Assembly: GCF_027366395.1 (NCBI RefSeq)
Contig: NZ_CP114771.1
Location: forward strand, 1-64,000
Reading direction: 5' to 3'
DNA: 64,000 nucleotides
Origin: Endozoicomonas sp. GU-1
Lineage (GTDB): Bacteria > Pseudomonadota > Gammaproteobacteria > Pseudomonadales > Endozoicomonadaceae
Made by a program: the position numbers and the translations under genes. Of this stretch, positions 1 through 9,537 are shown in pieces; position 1 is the stretch's first letter, and each line of letters starts with the position of its first letter. The notes beneath the pieces were generated by a model. That model worked only from the letters and a program-made list of their open reading frames with translations, did not search any database and had not been told where the DNA came from.

Positions 1-87
1 GTATGGCCAGCAGGGAGTCACCGCCGAGCTGGAAGAAGTTGTCGTGTATGCCGATCTGCTCGATGTTCAGCAGTTCCTGCCAGAGGT
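1..87 (-). repeat. Identical carrier-domain DNA repeat, copy 1
   Basis: These 87 bases match 4366-4452 exactly and encode the NRPS carrier core with the GGDS phosphopantetheine site. The copy may extend past the left edge. The two copies diverge abruptly after AGAGGT. Confidence 0.9.
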
Positions 88-3000
88 TGCAGAGTCGTGT
101 TTCGTTAGGTGTGCCGGGCGCCGTGTACTGTTTTCTTTCTGGTATGGATTCGACGCTGGAAAACTGTTTTCGATCTATTTTTCCACTGGCTAACCTGGGG
201 AGTGTCTGTAACATATGCACGTGCTGTGGCAGCATCCACTCAGGGAGTTGTTGAGACAGTAATCCTCGAACTTTCTCTGCGTCAAGGCCCATAACCTGGT
301 TCGATTGCCTGGCCACAAAAAGCCGTAAATCCAAAGCGGCTGCCAGACCGCCTGTGGGGGTTGCACCGCTCTGGGCAACAGAGAACAGACGGTTGAGTTG
401 ATCAAGCCACTGATTTTCACTTAACAAGTCATGTTCACGATCGTCCTGATATTCATCACTGCCTACCTGAAGGCCTTTAAATAGATCCAATTGCGGCCAA
501 TATGTACACCCTTCAATGAAGAACAAGACTCCCCCGGGGCTTAGCAGGCTGCGAATATCTTCAAGGGCATGATCGATAACGTGAGCAACGTGCAAACTGT
601 TTGAGGCGAATATGAAATCGAAGCTTGCCGGGTTTATACCCTGGAGTGATGGTGCTTTATTCAGATCAAAAAAACGATATTCCATGCATGTATCACCGTA
701 CTCTGCTCGTGCTTCCTTGAGAAAGAGGTCGGATACATCCGTAAAGACATAGTTAAATTCATGTTTGGATTCACGCAGGAGAGGTATAATATGCCGTGTC
801 AATGACCCCATGCCTGCCCCAATTTCCAGGCATCGGATCGGGCTATCCTGCTGGATGCCTGAGGTGGTTAACAAGGCTGTGATCAGTTTTTCGATTTGTT
901 GAAAGCAATAAAGGTGAGAATGCTGGTACATAATGTCAGTATTCTCTGTAAGGTAGATTTCTGCTGCATGGCTTCGACCCGTAATAATAGAAATCAGATC
1001 AAGGCTATTAACACTCCCGGTCGGTTGGTTGTTTTGTTTGTTATGAGTAGCCAGATATGTTTTTACTGGTATCAGGCACCGATAGGACACGGCATCATTT
1101 TCCGGATGCGGATTTTGGCCGGTCAGGATGTTCTCACTGACAAGATGGTTCAGGCAACGTGTTAACCAACGTGTAAAGCGGGGCAGAATAGAACCATGGG
1201 CCATGACCTGTTGTGCGGTCAGTGCTTCACCGGGCTTGCTAAAAAGCCCCAGGTTATCGAACATCTCACAGAGCGTCAGGGTGAAAATACGACATTGAAT
1301 TTTTATGTGCTGGTGAAAATAATGGTTGGCATCAGTGGATGAAAGTTCACGGCCACAGATTGTGCGTTGAAGCGATTTCTCCGCTTCATTATCCGGCTTG
1401 CCCAGATGGTGTTGAATGATTGAATTATCAAACTGCAATCCCGGTGGTTGTACAGGGCTGAATAGAACAGCATTGGGACTATCTGGAGTTACCCAGGCAA
1501 CCAGCTGATTATCCCTGGCAATAACAACAGCATCCTTGAGTCCGGGAAGTTGTTTCAGCGACGCTTCTAACTCACCCAGCTCCACCCGGTGTCCATGGAT
1601 TTTCACCTGGGTATCTTCCCGCCCTTCAAAGATCAGGAGGCCTTCCCCATCAAGATGCCCCAGGTCACCGGTCCGGTATAAATGACCATAGTCTGGATGC
1701 TCAATAAAGGCGGACGCTGTCTTTTGCGGGTCACCCAGGTAACCCTGCGCCAGCCCGGCACCGCCGATGCACAGCTCACCGGTCACCCCCGGTGGGCACA
1801 GTAGCCGACTGTCCGGCTGCAGAATGTAGAACTGCTGGTTGGCCAGCGGCGTGCCGTAGGGAATGGATGACCAGTGTTGCTTACTCTCCGTTACGGTATC
1901 CGTCACGGTAAAACAGTTGGACCAGATGGCCGCTTCCGTTGCGCCACCCAGGGCGAGCACCTGAATGCCCGGTGCCGCCTCACGCAGCCTGTCCGGCAGG
2001 GTCAGGGGAATCCAGTCACCACTGAGCAGGGCCAGGCGCAGGCTGCCCAGGGCACCCGCCGGCACCGCTTCAATCAGCAGTTCCGCCAGCGCAGGGACGG
2101 TATTCCAGACCGTGACCCGGTGCTGTTCCACCTGGTGACGCCAGTGTTGAGGCGATTTCACCAGGCAGCTGTCCGGTAATACCAGGGTGGCCCCGGCACA
2201 GAGCGTACCAAAGATATCCCACACCGACAGGTCAAAAGAGAGGGCGGACAAGCCGTACACCCGGTCTTCAGCGTTCAGTGACACACGACGGTTCACATCC
2301 CGGAGCGTATTCAGCACCGCCCGGTGGGTCATCATGACGCCTTTGGGTGTGCCGGTGGAACCGGAAGTGAAGATGATGTAGGCCAGGTCGTCCGGTTGGG
2401 TATTGGGTAATTCGACCTGATGATTTGCTGGTTCACCGTCGTCAATCAGCAGCGTGGTCACGGCATCCGATGCCAGCGAATGCAGATTACCAGCCCATTC
2501 AGCATCGGTCACCACCACCGGCTGATCCAGTTGCGCCAACACCTGCCGGATACGGGCGATGGGCCATTCCGGGTTCAGGGGCACATAGAAGGCACCGGTC
2601 AACAGGGTGGCCAGTACCGCTGTTACCTGCCCGATACTTTTCTCTATGTAAATAGCCACCGGGCTACAGGGCTGAACACCCTGATCCATCATGACGCCCG
2701 CCAGTGAACGGGCCCTGGCCAGTAATGTCTGGTAATCCAGCGTTTCATCACTGCTGATCAGGGCGGGTTGCCTGCTCCGTTGTTCAGCCTGTTGCAGAAT
2801 GTCCGTCAGCAGGGTGGCCCGGTCATCATCCACCCATGCATAATCCGTGTCGTTTAATGCTTGCCACAGGACAAGATCCGGTTGAGGGAGGGAAGGGGAC
2901 ACCGGTGCTTTCCAGCACTGTGGCCCGGTCGCCAGGGTCTGCAGCAGGGAGTTCCAGCTGGCAAACAGGCTGTTCAGCACGGCCGGGTCAAACAACTGCT

Positions 3001-6000
3001 CGGCAGCATCCCAGTTGTAGATCAACGCACCATCGTACTCCATCACCTGGTGATCCAGCCAGACCTGCGGGGTCTGGGAGATGGCATAACCGGGCGTGCC
3101 GAACAGCTGGTTGTCCATCAATGTGTCCAGTGCCTGGTGGTCCAGCCCCAGGGTGGAGGTAAAGACCACGGGCATCAGGACATCGGTACTGGTTTGCTGG
3201 CGCAGGGCACGGAGCACCTCCACGCCACTGAACAACCGGTGTGATAAATCAGACGACAACTGCTGTTGCACACGCTGGGCCTGCGACAGGAAATCCACAG
3301 CGGGGTCAGGGTGAATTTCCAGCAGGCTCAGGGCGGTGAAGTCGCCAATGATCCGGTCGACCTCCTCATGCACCGGCAGTCGCTGGAAGGTGGTCAGGTT
3401 CAGGGTCATGGCCGGTTCCCGGCACCAGCGGGCCAGCACCAGGGACCAGGCGGTTAACAGGACGGCATTGGCCGTCAGTCCCTGCTGACGGGCCTGGTTC
3501 TGCAGTGCCTGCCAGTGTTCAGGCGACAGTGTGCCGGAGCGCCGGACAAAGCGCGGTTGTTCTTCAGGTGCCAGGGCTGTCACCGGTAACTGGGGTGCCG
3601 GTGGCAGGGTATCAAGCCGTTCCAGCCAGTAGTCCCGGTCCCGGAGACGGGCCGGATGATCCTCCGGCACTGCCAGCAAATAGTCCCGGAAGGTCAGCTG
3701 CAGTGGCGGGTAGACAACCTCCGGATGTTGGTAGCGATCGGCCAGTTCGGCAAAGATCAGGAAGAAACTGCCGGCGTCAGCGACCAGGGCGTCCATACGG
3801 AACAGCAAGCGGCCACGCTGGTTGGGTAACCGAATCAACTGACAGTCGAACAGGGGCCATTGTTCAGGATCGCTGACCCGGTGAGACTCGTTCTGTCGTA
3901 TAGCCAGCAAATGCTGTTCCAGTGCCGCCGGGTCATTCAGGGCGGTCAGGTCGGTGATGGCAAGGGCAAAGTCAGGCACTTCTGCCAGTACCTGTTGCTC
4001 ACCGGAGGGCAGGATAACGGTACGCAGCATATCGTGGCGATCCACCAGGGTCTGCCATGCCTGCTCCAGGCGGTGAACATCCAGCTGTCCAATGTCGTCC
4101 AGATCCCACTCCATGTAAGCTTGCGTAGCCACCTGTCCCAGCTCAAAACCGGACTGCCGTCCGAGCCAGTAGGCCTGTTGAATGGCGTTGAGGGGAAAGG
4201 GCTCAAAGCGGTGATCAGGTTCAGGCACCAGGGCGGGCAGCTGCATCTGCGGCAGGGTATCCAGCGATTGAATGTGTTGAGCCAGTGCCGTGACCGTGGG
4301 GTGCTGGAACAGCAAGGCAACGGGCACCTCTATCGAAAACACCTGACCAATACGCTGGCAGAGTCGTATGGCCAGCAGGGAGTCACCGCCGAGCTGGAAG
4401 AAGTTGTCGTGTATGCCGATCTGCTCGATGTTCAGCAGTTCCTGCCAGAGGTCACAAAGTTTAGATTCAACAGGGGAGGCTGGAAGTTCCTTTTCTTCGA
4501 TTTGGTTTTGCAAGCCTTTTGAGCTGGCAATGATATCAAGGCTTTTATCAAGGTAGGCTGCTTTAATGCTGGAACGTTGAATTTTGCCGCTGGAAGTTTT
4601 ATGAATTGATCGTTTTCGGACAAAGACAAGGTCATAAATGGGAACCTGATGAGCATCAGTTATTCGATTCAGTAAGTTTGTAATATACAGTTCAGAGCAT
4701 TCTATTTTTTTTGGAAGTTGCTGAACAACAATAATGCACTCGGTTCCATTATGAAGGATGCTGAAGGCCGCTGAATCATTTTTATTCCTGCCGTTGTGAC
4801 AGGCTTTGGAAATGGTTTCTTCTATATCCTGGGGATAGATGTTTTGCCCATTGATAACGATCAGATCTTTTAATCGCCCGGTGACGAACAGCTCCCCCTT
4901 ATGGATAAAACCTAAATCTCCAGTTCTGAGCCATGATTCACTGTTACCTTCAATTTTTTTATTGAAGGTGGTTTGGGTTGTCTTTTTATTGTGCCAGTAG
5001 CCTGAGGCGACTGTTGGCCCATTGACCCAGATTTCGCCGGTATTCTGGTCTGACAGTGGTTTGCCAGTGGTTGAGTCAACGATGCACACTTGGGTATCGA
5101 ACAAAGGTTGCCCACAGGACACGAAATTAAGTTGATCTCTGCCGTTTTCTTCAATAGAAGAGGATAAAGAATCCGTAGCATATGTTATATTCCTCGTTGG
5201 TTTCGAATGCCAGACTATTGTTTTTTCAACACTGGTGACGCCAACAGTTGCCTCAGCCAGGCCATAGGCGGGGCAAAGTGCCTCTGGTAGAACCCCAAAC
5301 CGTGAAAGGAATGTCGAGAATCTTGTAAGACAATCTATGGTGATAGGCTCTGCTGCTATTAATAGCTGGCCAAGACAGGATAAATCCCGATTTTGTTCTC
5401 TATTTTCCAGCAAATTGACTAGCAAGTTGGCCGCTGACTGCGTCACCCCTGCGAAAGTCACCTTGTATTTTTCGATGATTTGCAGCCAGATCCCAGGTTT
5501 CTTCAGGAAGAGATCGATGGGTATATGCGTGGTGGTATCGCCATTGCAAAGTGGCCAAATTCCATAACAGACTAAGCCAAAATCATGAAAATGGGGTAAC
5601 CAGTTGAAGCCATTGTGTTCAGGGTTTTCAGGATCTGCGACTAAACGGCAATTGGTGATAATATTGTCATGGGTTATAGGGATTCCTTTCGGTGATCCGG
5701 TAGAGCCTGAAGTGTATTGAAGAATAGCAATGGTTTTTTTTGTGGCAGATGATGGGGTAATCGGTGACCGGGCATGGGATTTGGTGATGTCGTAGACTGG
5801 CAGGTTACAGGACGTTTCTTCAGGGCATATGTCTTTTAATATTTCCGGTTGGTTCTTTTCAAGGCAGAAAATAACCATAGCACGGCTATCTTGAACAATT
5901 TTTTGCAACCGTTGCCTTTGTGCCTTTGTCTTTCCTATAGGAATGGGGGCAGGGATCACTTTTGCGTGTATGCAGCCCAGCAATGTAAACCAGAATTCCA

Positions 6001-6268
6001 GCTGGTCGGGCATGGCCAGTAACGCAGCCTCTTCCGGTTGACAGAACTGGCGTATTGACCAGGAGTAGTCGCAGATCGTTTGCTGTAGTTGTTGGTATGT
6101 TATTTCTTTAGCAGGGCCGTTGGTTTGGTAAATATATCTGAGAGCGATTTTGTTCGGGGTTGATTCAGCCGCAGACCAGATACGTTCAATGATGGTATTG
6201 CCAGCAGGCCCTGAATTTGCTTTTGATGTTCTTGAGACAAAAGCGTGTAGTGTTGTTCCGGTGGACAT
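1..6268 (-). CDS. Nonribosomal peptide synthetase, FAAL-T-Cy-A(MT)-T, C-terminus beyond left edge
   Basis: The frame is open from ATG 6268 (first start after an in-frame TAG) to the left edge, at least 2089 codons. Domains in order: a fatty-acyl-AMP ligase-type loader, residues about 15-600, with LPHFHDFG, YGLAEAT and GELFVTGRLKDL; a carrier with LGGDS, Ser630; a heterocyclization-type condensation domain whose active site reads DALVADAGS, 826-834 (DxxxxDxxS); an adenylation domain with A3 TSGSTGTPKG and A10 SGKIDRK; a SAM methyltransferase inserted between A8 and A10 (LEIGAGMG near 1814); and a second carrier, Ser2085. The specificity residues read D-L-W-N-L-S-L-I-W, one change from the cysteine code of yersiniabactin and pyochelin synthetases. 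It is inferred to activate a fatty acid, condense and cyclize it with cysteine to a thiazoline, and possibly methylate it. It lies 77 bp after the RND gene on the same strand. Confidence 0.9.
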   Translation of the reverse strand, partial: MSTGTTLHAFVSRTSKANSGPAGNTIIERIWSAAESTPNKIALRYIYQTNGPAKEITYQQLQQTICDYSWSIRQFCQPEEAALLAMPDQLEFWFTLLGCIHAKVIPAPIPIGKTKAQRQRLQKIVQDSRAMVIFCLEKNQPEILKDICPEETSCNLPVYDITKSHARSPITPSSATKKTIAILQYTSGSTGSPKGIPITHDNIITNCRLVADPENPEHNGFNWLPHFHDFGLVCYGIWPLCNGDTTTHIPIDLFLKKPGIWLQIIEKYKVTFAGVTQSAANLLVNLLENREQNRDLSCLGQLLIAAEPITIDCLTRFSTFLSRFGVLPEALCPAYGLAEATVGVTSVEKTIVWHSKPTRNITYATDSLSSSIEENGRDQLNFVSCGQPLFDTQVCIVDSTTGKPLSDQNTGEIWVNGPTVASGYWHNKKTTQTTFNKKIEGNSESWLRTGDLGFIHKGELFVTGRLKDLIVINGQNIYPQDIEETISKACHNGRNKNDSAAFSILHNGTECIIVVQQLPKKIECSELYITNLLNRITDAHQVPIYDLVFVRKRSIHKTSSGKIQRSSIKAAYLDKSLDIIASSKGLQNQIEEKELPASPVESKLCDLWQELLNIEQIGIHDNFFQLGGDSLLAIRLCQRIGQVFSIEVPVALLFQHPTVTALAQHIQSLDTLPQMQLPALVPEPDHRFEPFPLNAIQQAYWLGRQSGFELGQVATQAYMEWDLDDIGQLDVHRLEQAWQTLVDRHDMLRTVILPSGEQQVLAEVPDFALAITDLTALNDPAALEQHLLAIRQNESHRVSDPEQWPLFDCQLIRLPNQRGRLLFRMDALVADAGSFFLIFAELADRYQHPEVVYPPLQLTFRDYLLAVPEDHPARLRDRDYWLERLDTLPPAPQLPVTALAPEEQPRFVRRSGTLSPEHWQALQNQARQQGLTANAVLLTAWSLVLARWCREPAMTLNLTTFQRLPVHEEVDRIIGDFTALSLLEIHPDPAVDFLSQAQRVQQQLSSDLSHRLFSGVEVLRALRQQTSTDVLMPVVFTSTLGLDHQALDTLMDNQLFGTPGYAISQTPQVWLDHQVMEYDGALIYNWDAAEQLFDPAVLNSLFASWNSLLQTLATGPQCWKAPVSPSLPQPDLVLWQALNDTDYAWVDDDRATLLTDILQQAEQRSRQPALISSDETLDYQTLLARARSLAGVMMDQGVQPCSPVAIYIEKSIGQVTAVLATLLTGAFYVPLNPEWPIARIRQVLAQLDQPVVVTDAEWAGNLHSLASDAVTTLLIDDGEPANHQVELPNTQPDDLAYIIFTSGSTGTPKGVMMTHRAVLNTLRDVNRRVSLNAEDRVYGLSALSFDLSVWDIFGTLCAGATLVLPDSCLVKSPQHWRHQVEQHRVTVWNTVPALAELLIEAVPAGALGSLRLALLSGDWIPLTLPDRLREAAPGIQVLALGGATEAAIWSNCFTVTDTVTESKQHWSSIPYGTPLANQQFYILQPDSRLLCPPGVTGELCIGGAGLAQGYLGDPQKTASAFIEHPDYGHLYRTGDLGHLDGEGLLIFEGREDTQVKIHGHRVELGELEASLKQLPGLKDAVVIARDNQLVAWVTPDSPNAVLFSPVQPPGLQFDNSIIQHHLGKPDNEAEKSLQRTICGRELSSTDANHYFHQHIKIQCRIFTLTLCEMFDNLGLFSKPGEALTAQQVMAHGSILPRFTRWLTRCLNHLVSENILTGQNPHPENDAVSYRCLIPVKTYLATHNKQNNQPTGSVNSLDLISIITGRSHAAEIYLTENTDIMYQHSHLYCFQQIEKLITALLTTSGIQQDSPIRCLEIGAGMGSLTRHIIPLLRESKHEFNYVFTDVSDLFLKEARAEYGDTCMEYRFFDLNKAPSLQGINPASFDFIFASNSLHVAHVIDHALEDIRSLLSPGGVLFFIEGCTYWPQLDLFKGLQVGSDEYQDDREHDLLSENQWLDQLNRLFSVAQSGATPTGGLAAALDLRLFVARQSNQVMGLDAEKVRGLLSQQLPEWMLPQHVHMLQTLPRLASGKIDRKQFSSVESIPERKQYTAPGTPNETRLCNLWQELLNIEQIGIHDNFFQLGGDSLLAI
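4366..4452 (-). repeat. Identical carrier-domain DNA repeat, copy 2
   Basis: This is the second exact copy of the 87-bp carrier segment of the NRPS, covering the first carrier domain. Identity at third codon positions points to recent gene conversion or module duplication. Confidence 0.9.
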
Positions 6269-6345
6269 TGTTTTTGTACCAGACTATTTAACTGATACAA
6301 AAATAGACCACGAATATTGTTTAACAAATCCCGATCAAAAAAAAT

Positions 6346-9300
6346 CTAGCGTGGAGAAGGCGATAGAGAATCCGTTATAAGAGTATATAGTGCAGGTACA
6401 ACGATAAAACCCACGATTGTAGAGTAGGTCAACCCAAAAATAATGGCCAGGCACAGCGGGCTCCATTGAGGGTCGATGAATGCCAGGGGAATAAGGGCTA
6501 GTACCGTGGTCAGTGTGGTGCTGACGATGGGTCGAAGACGGCAGCTCACACCACCGGCCGCCGAGTCAACAGTGCTTTTACCGGAGCTATGGTGTTCAGC
6601 GATTACTTTCAGCATGATAATACTGTTGTTGACAGCAATGCCGATAGACGACACTAATCCTATCAATGCGGGAAACGATAATGGTATGTTCAGTAGGAAG
6701 AAACCGGTAAATGTGCCCGTCATCGCCAAGGGTATCATTACCAGAATAATCAGCGGCTGTCTCAGGGAGTTGAACATTATTGACAGCAGCAGGTAAATCA
6801 AAACCATTGCCAGCAGGAAAGCATGATGCATGTTTTTATGGTTGTTTTTCAGGTCAGCCACCTCTCCGCCAATGGTGTAGTCATAGTCTTCAGGCCATTG
6901 CTGTTTGAGTTGCTGGATAATTGGGATAAACGACTGGGTTAAGCTGTTTGCAGTATACCCAGTGGATTTTGAGAATATCGAGACCGTTTTTGCACCGTCT
7001 TTATGTATTAGCGGATTCCACTCATGACTGACTGATATGTCCGCGAGGTTGTGAAGGGGAGTGTATGTCCCATCATTTAAAAAAATGGGAAGTCGTTTTA
7101 TGGGCGACAATTGAAGGTTGTGCATAGCTTTATCTTGATACAGGTGACCGTGGCTGAGCCTGAAATTGCTGACCCTGAAATTATTGTGCCATGAACTGTT
7201 GATTCGCAGGTTAATGGGTTCTTCTTCCCCTGTTAAAAAAACGGTTCCATAGTTATGTTCAGTTGTAGCTAGTTGTATTTGCCTAGTGACGTCTGCTCGG
7301 CTTATGCCAAAGGCAGACAGTGTGTCTGCATTGAGTTGTATTTTAACCTGTTTCATAAGCGTGCCTATATTACTCCGAACGTCCACAGCACCGATATGTT
7401 GTTTTAATTGATGCTCAACCTCGTTAGCGATTTGTCGCAATGTGGGATAATCAGTCCCTGTGAGATGGATTTGTACAGGATCTTCCACTTTTGGGTTGTC
7501 ACCGTTATGAATGAATCGAAGTGAAATCCCTGCACGGTTTTTAATAGCATTCTGAATACCCCAATAGAGAGGCTCCAGATATCTACCGGATTGCATTGTT
7601 CTTTCGTTTTTCGGTGTAAGAATCAAGGTGAATCCAATATGGTTTGCACTGACATCGGGCTGCAATAAACCACTGAGACTCGCCCTGGCCAGAGGTGTGT
7701 CAGTACCAATATAGACAGTGAACTTTTCGAGCCATGACAAGCTGGCCAGAAACTTGCTGACCTGATCCGCGACCATACTGGTTTCATTCAATGTTGAGTT
7801 TGCCGGCAGCGTCAGTGATACTCCGATTCTTTGATTATCAGTCTGTGGGTACATGTTTTTCGACAACTCACTGGCCAATAACATACTGCCTGCAAATGCA
7901 ATCAGTGTCATGATGAGCCATATTGACACGCTTCGTCTGTCTTTTAATGGTTTCTGTTTCAGCCAATTGGAGAGGGCTTTCGAGTAACGATGGTTGATTT
8001 GGTCGATCAGTGATATTGCTGTCGGGTTGCAATGACTTCGATACAACAAGTAGCGAGACAATGGCAGACAAATAAAAAAAGCGACAATGATACTGGTTAT
8101 CAGGCAAATACTGACAGAAGTTGGGATTATTCTTATAAATTTGCCATCAATACCACTAATCATCATCAAAGGAATCAAGGCCAGAATGGTAGTGGCTTGT
8201 CCTGCAATGACGGGGAGTGAAAAGTGTCTTGCGGTTTCGAGAATAGCCTGATCAAAGTCGGCTTTACGATCAACTATTTCTGTGTGTATCCCCTCCATCA
8301 ATAAAATGAACGTGTCGACCATCAATCCGAGGGCCAGGACAATACCGAACATGACCATGATATTGAGGGTATAGCCAAGGGCTTTCATGGTGGCCAGAGT
8401 TGCCAGGATAGTAATAGGCAGTGCCAGGGCGGCCATAAGAGCCCCTCTCCAGTTCAGCATGAGTGTCAGAATGATGAAAATGATGATGCAGCCCTGGATG
8501 AGGGAAGAAGATATGTTGCTGAATGCCTGATTGATGAATTCGCTTTCATCGGTAATGTGTGACAGTTTCAGGCCATCAGGCCAGTGCCGATCATTTTTTA
8601 CGATGTTGAGCTGCGCTGAAATCGCCGATATCAATGCTTTTGTGTCGGTGCCTGAATGCTGAGTGACGTCGATTATGATACTTCTAACCAGATTGCTGCC
8701 GGCTATGGAAAAATAAGTACGTCTGATTTCCCGGTCAGGTTCAAGGCTGACATGAGCCACTTCCCTGAGGCGAATAAGGCGGTTAGTGCTCATTTTCAGG
8801 ATGGGCAGATCTTCAATAGACTTGAGACTTTCCAATTGTCCTTCAACGGATAGGAAAAGATTGTCTGTCTTTGAATCTGTCGTTTTCCAGCTGACCTTCA
8901 GATTGGCCGATTTCAGTTGATTCAGTATATATAGTGGTGAAATATTCAGTGCTTTCAGACGATCCGGTATCAGCCGGATGTGCAAACTGTTTTCAGACAT
9001 ACCTTGCAGATAGACTTGCTTGACTTCAGGTATTTTTTCCAACGTTTTTTTTAATTGTTTTGCCTTGTCGTTTAGTACGGCCTCTTTAACATTGCCGTGC
9101 AGAGCCCAGCTGACCATGGGTAGGTTTGTCATGGAAAATGCATCAACCTGCGGTATGCCAATGGCGGTGTTTGACGGAAAATTGTTTGAGCCCCGGGCGA
9201 CGGCAGCCCGGAGATTTTGCATATTTTCCGTGAGCGGATTGTTTCCGGTAAACTCGACGAAGATTTTTGATTGAGAAGTACCGGAACTGCTGCTGTAAGT

Positions 9301-9537
9301 TTTCAGATCCGAAAGGTTGCGGATGTTATTTTCAAGAGGTGTTGTCAATTCCCGTTCAATCTGTGTTGGCGATGCTCCCGGCCATTGAGTAATGATCATC
9401 GCCCGGGGGATTTCAAGATCCGGATAGTGTTCCTGTATCATGGAAGTGCTTGCCAACCAGCCAGAGATAATGACCAGTATCAATAACAGCTTTGCAGGTA
9501 AAGGATTGAGAATCAAACGGTTGATAGGAAGGCTCAT
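6346..9537 (-). CDS. RND-family efflux permease
   Basis: About 1063 residues, the usual length of an RND inner-membrane pump, with an N-terminal membrane helix, two large periplasmic loops and two blocks of membrane helices. The N-terminal motif TQWPGASPTQIERELT is typical of AcrB relatives. It would export substrates through a trimer working with a fusion protein and an outer-membrane channel by proton antiport. ATG 9537 overlaps the stop of the fusion protein gene as TGATG, so the two are translationally coupled; a GTG at 9540 is an alternative. The TM4 acidic pair reads V-D-T instead of V-D-D, and the TM10 lysine position is Asn (AVNNSI). The NRPS starts 77 bp downstream, so export of its product is the likely role. 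Confidence 0.9.
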   Translation of the reverse strand: MSLPINRLILNPLPAKLLLILVIISGWLASTSMIQEHYPDLEIPRAMIITQWPGASPTQIERELTTPLENNIRNLSDLKTYSSSSGTSQSKIFVEFTGNNPLTENMQNLRAAVARGSNNFPSNTAIGIPQVDAFSMTNLPMVSWALHGNVKEAVLNDKAKQLKKTLEKIPEVKQVYLQGMSENSLHIRLIPDRLKALNISPLYILNQLKSANLKVSWKTTDSKTDNLFLSVEGQLESLKSIEDLPILKMSTNRLIRLREVAHVSLEPDREIRRTYFSIAGSNLVRSIIIDVTQHSGTDTKALISAISAQLNIVKNDRHWPDGLKLSHITDESEFINQAFSNISSSLIQGCIIIFIILTLMLNWRGALMAALALPITILATLATMKALGYTLNIMVMFGIVLALGLMVDTFILLMEGIHTEIVDRKADFDQAILETARHFSLPVIAGQATTILALIPLMMISGIDGKFIRIIPTSVSICLITSIIVAFFICLPLSRYLLYRSHCNPTAISLIDQINHRYSKALSNWLKQKPLKDRRSVSIWLIMTLIAFAGSMLLASELSKNMYPQTDNQRIGVSLTLPANSTLNETSMVADQVSKFLASLSWLEKFTVYIGTDTPLARASLSGLLQPDVSANHIGFTLILTPKNERTMQSGRYLEPLYWGIQNAIKNRAGISLRFIHNGDNPKVEDPVQIHLTGTDYPTLRQIANEVEHQLKQHIGAVDVRSNIGTLMKQVKIQLNADTLSAFGISRADVTRQIQLATTEHNYGTVFLTGEEEPINLRINSSWHNNFRVSNFRLSHGHLYQDKAMHNLQLSPIKRLPIFLNDGTYTPLHNLADISVSHEWNPLIHKDGAKTVSIFSKSTGYTANSLTQSFIPIIQQLKQQWPEDYDYTIGGEVADLKNNHKNMHHAFLLAMVLIYLLLSIMFNSLRQPLIILVMIPLAMTGTFTGFFLLNIPLSFPALIGLVSSIGIAVNNSIIMLKVIAEHHSSGKSTVDSAAGGVSCRLRPIVSTTLTTVLALIPLAFIDPQWSPLCLAIIFGLTYSTIVGFIVVPALYTLITDSLSPSPR

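Noticed and set aside
3860-4522. 220-codon + strand frame in the NRPS region
   Set aside because: It is the reverse of carrier and heterocyclization domains that read cleanly on the minus strand.
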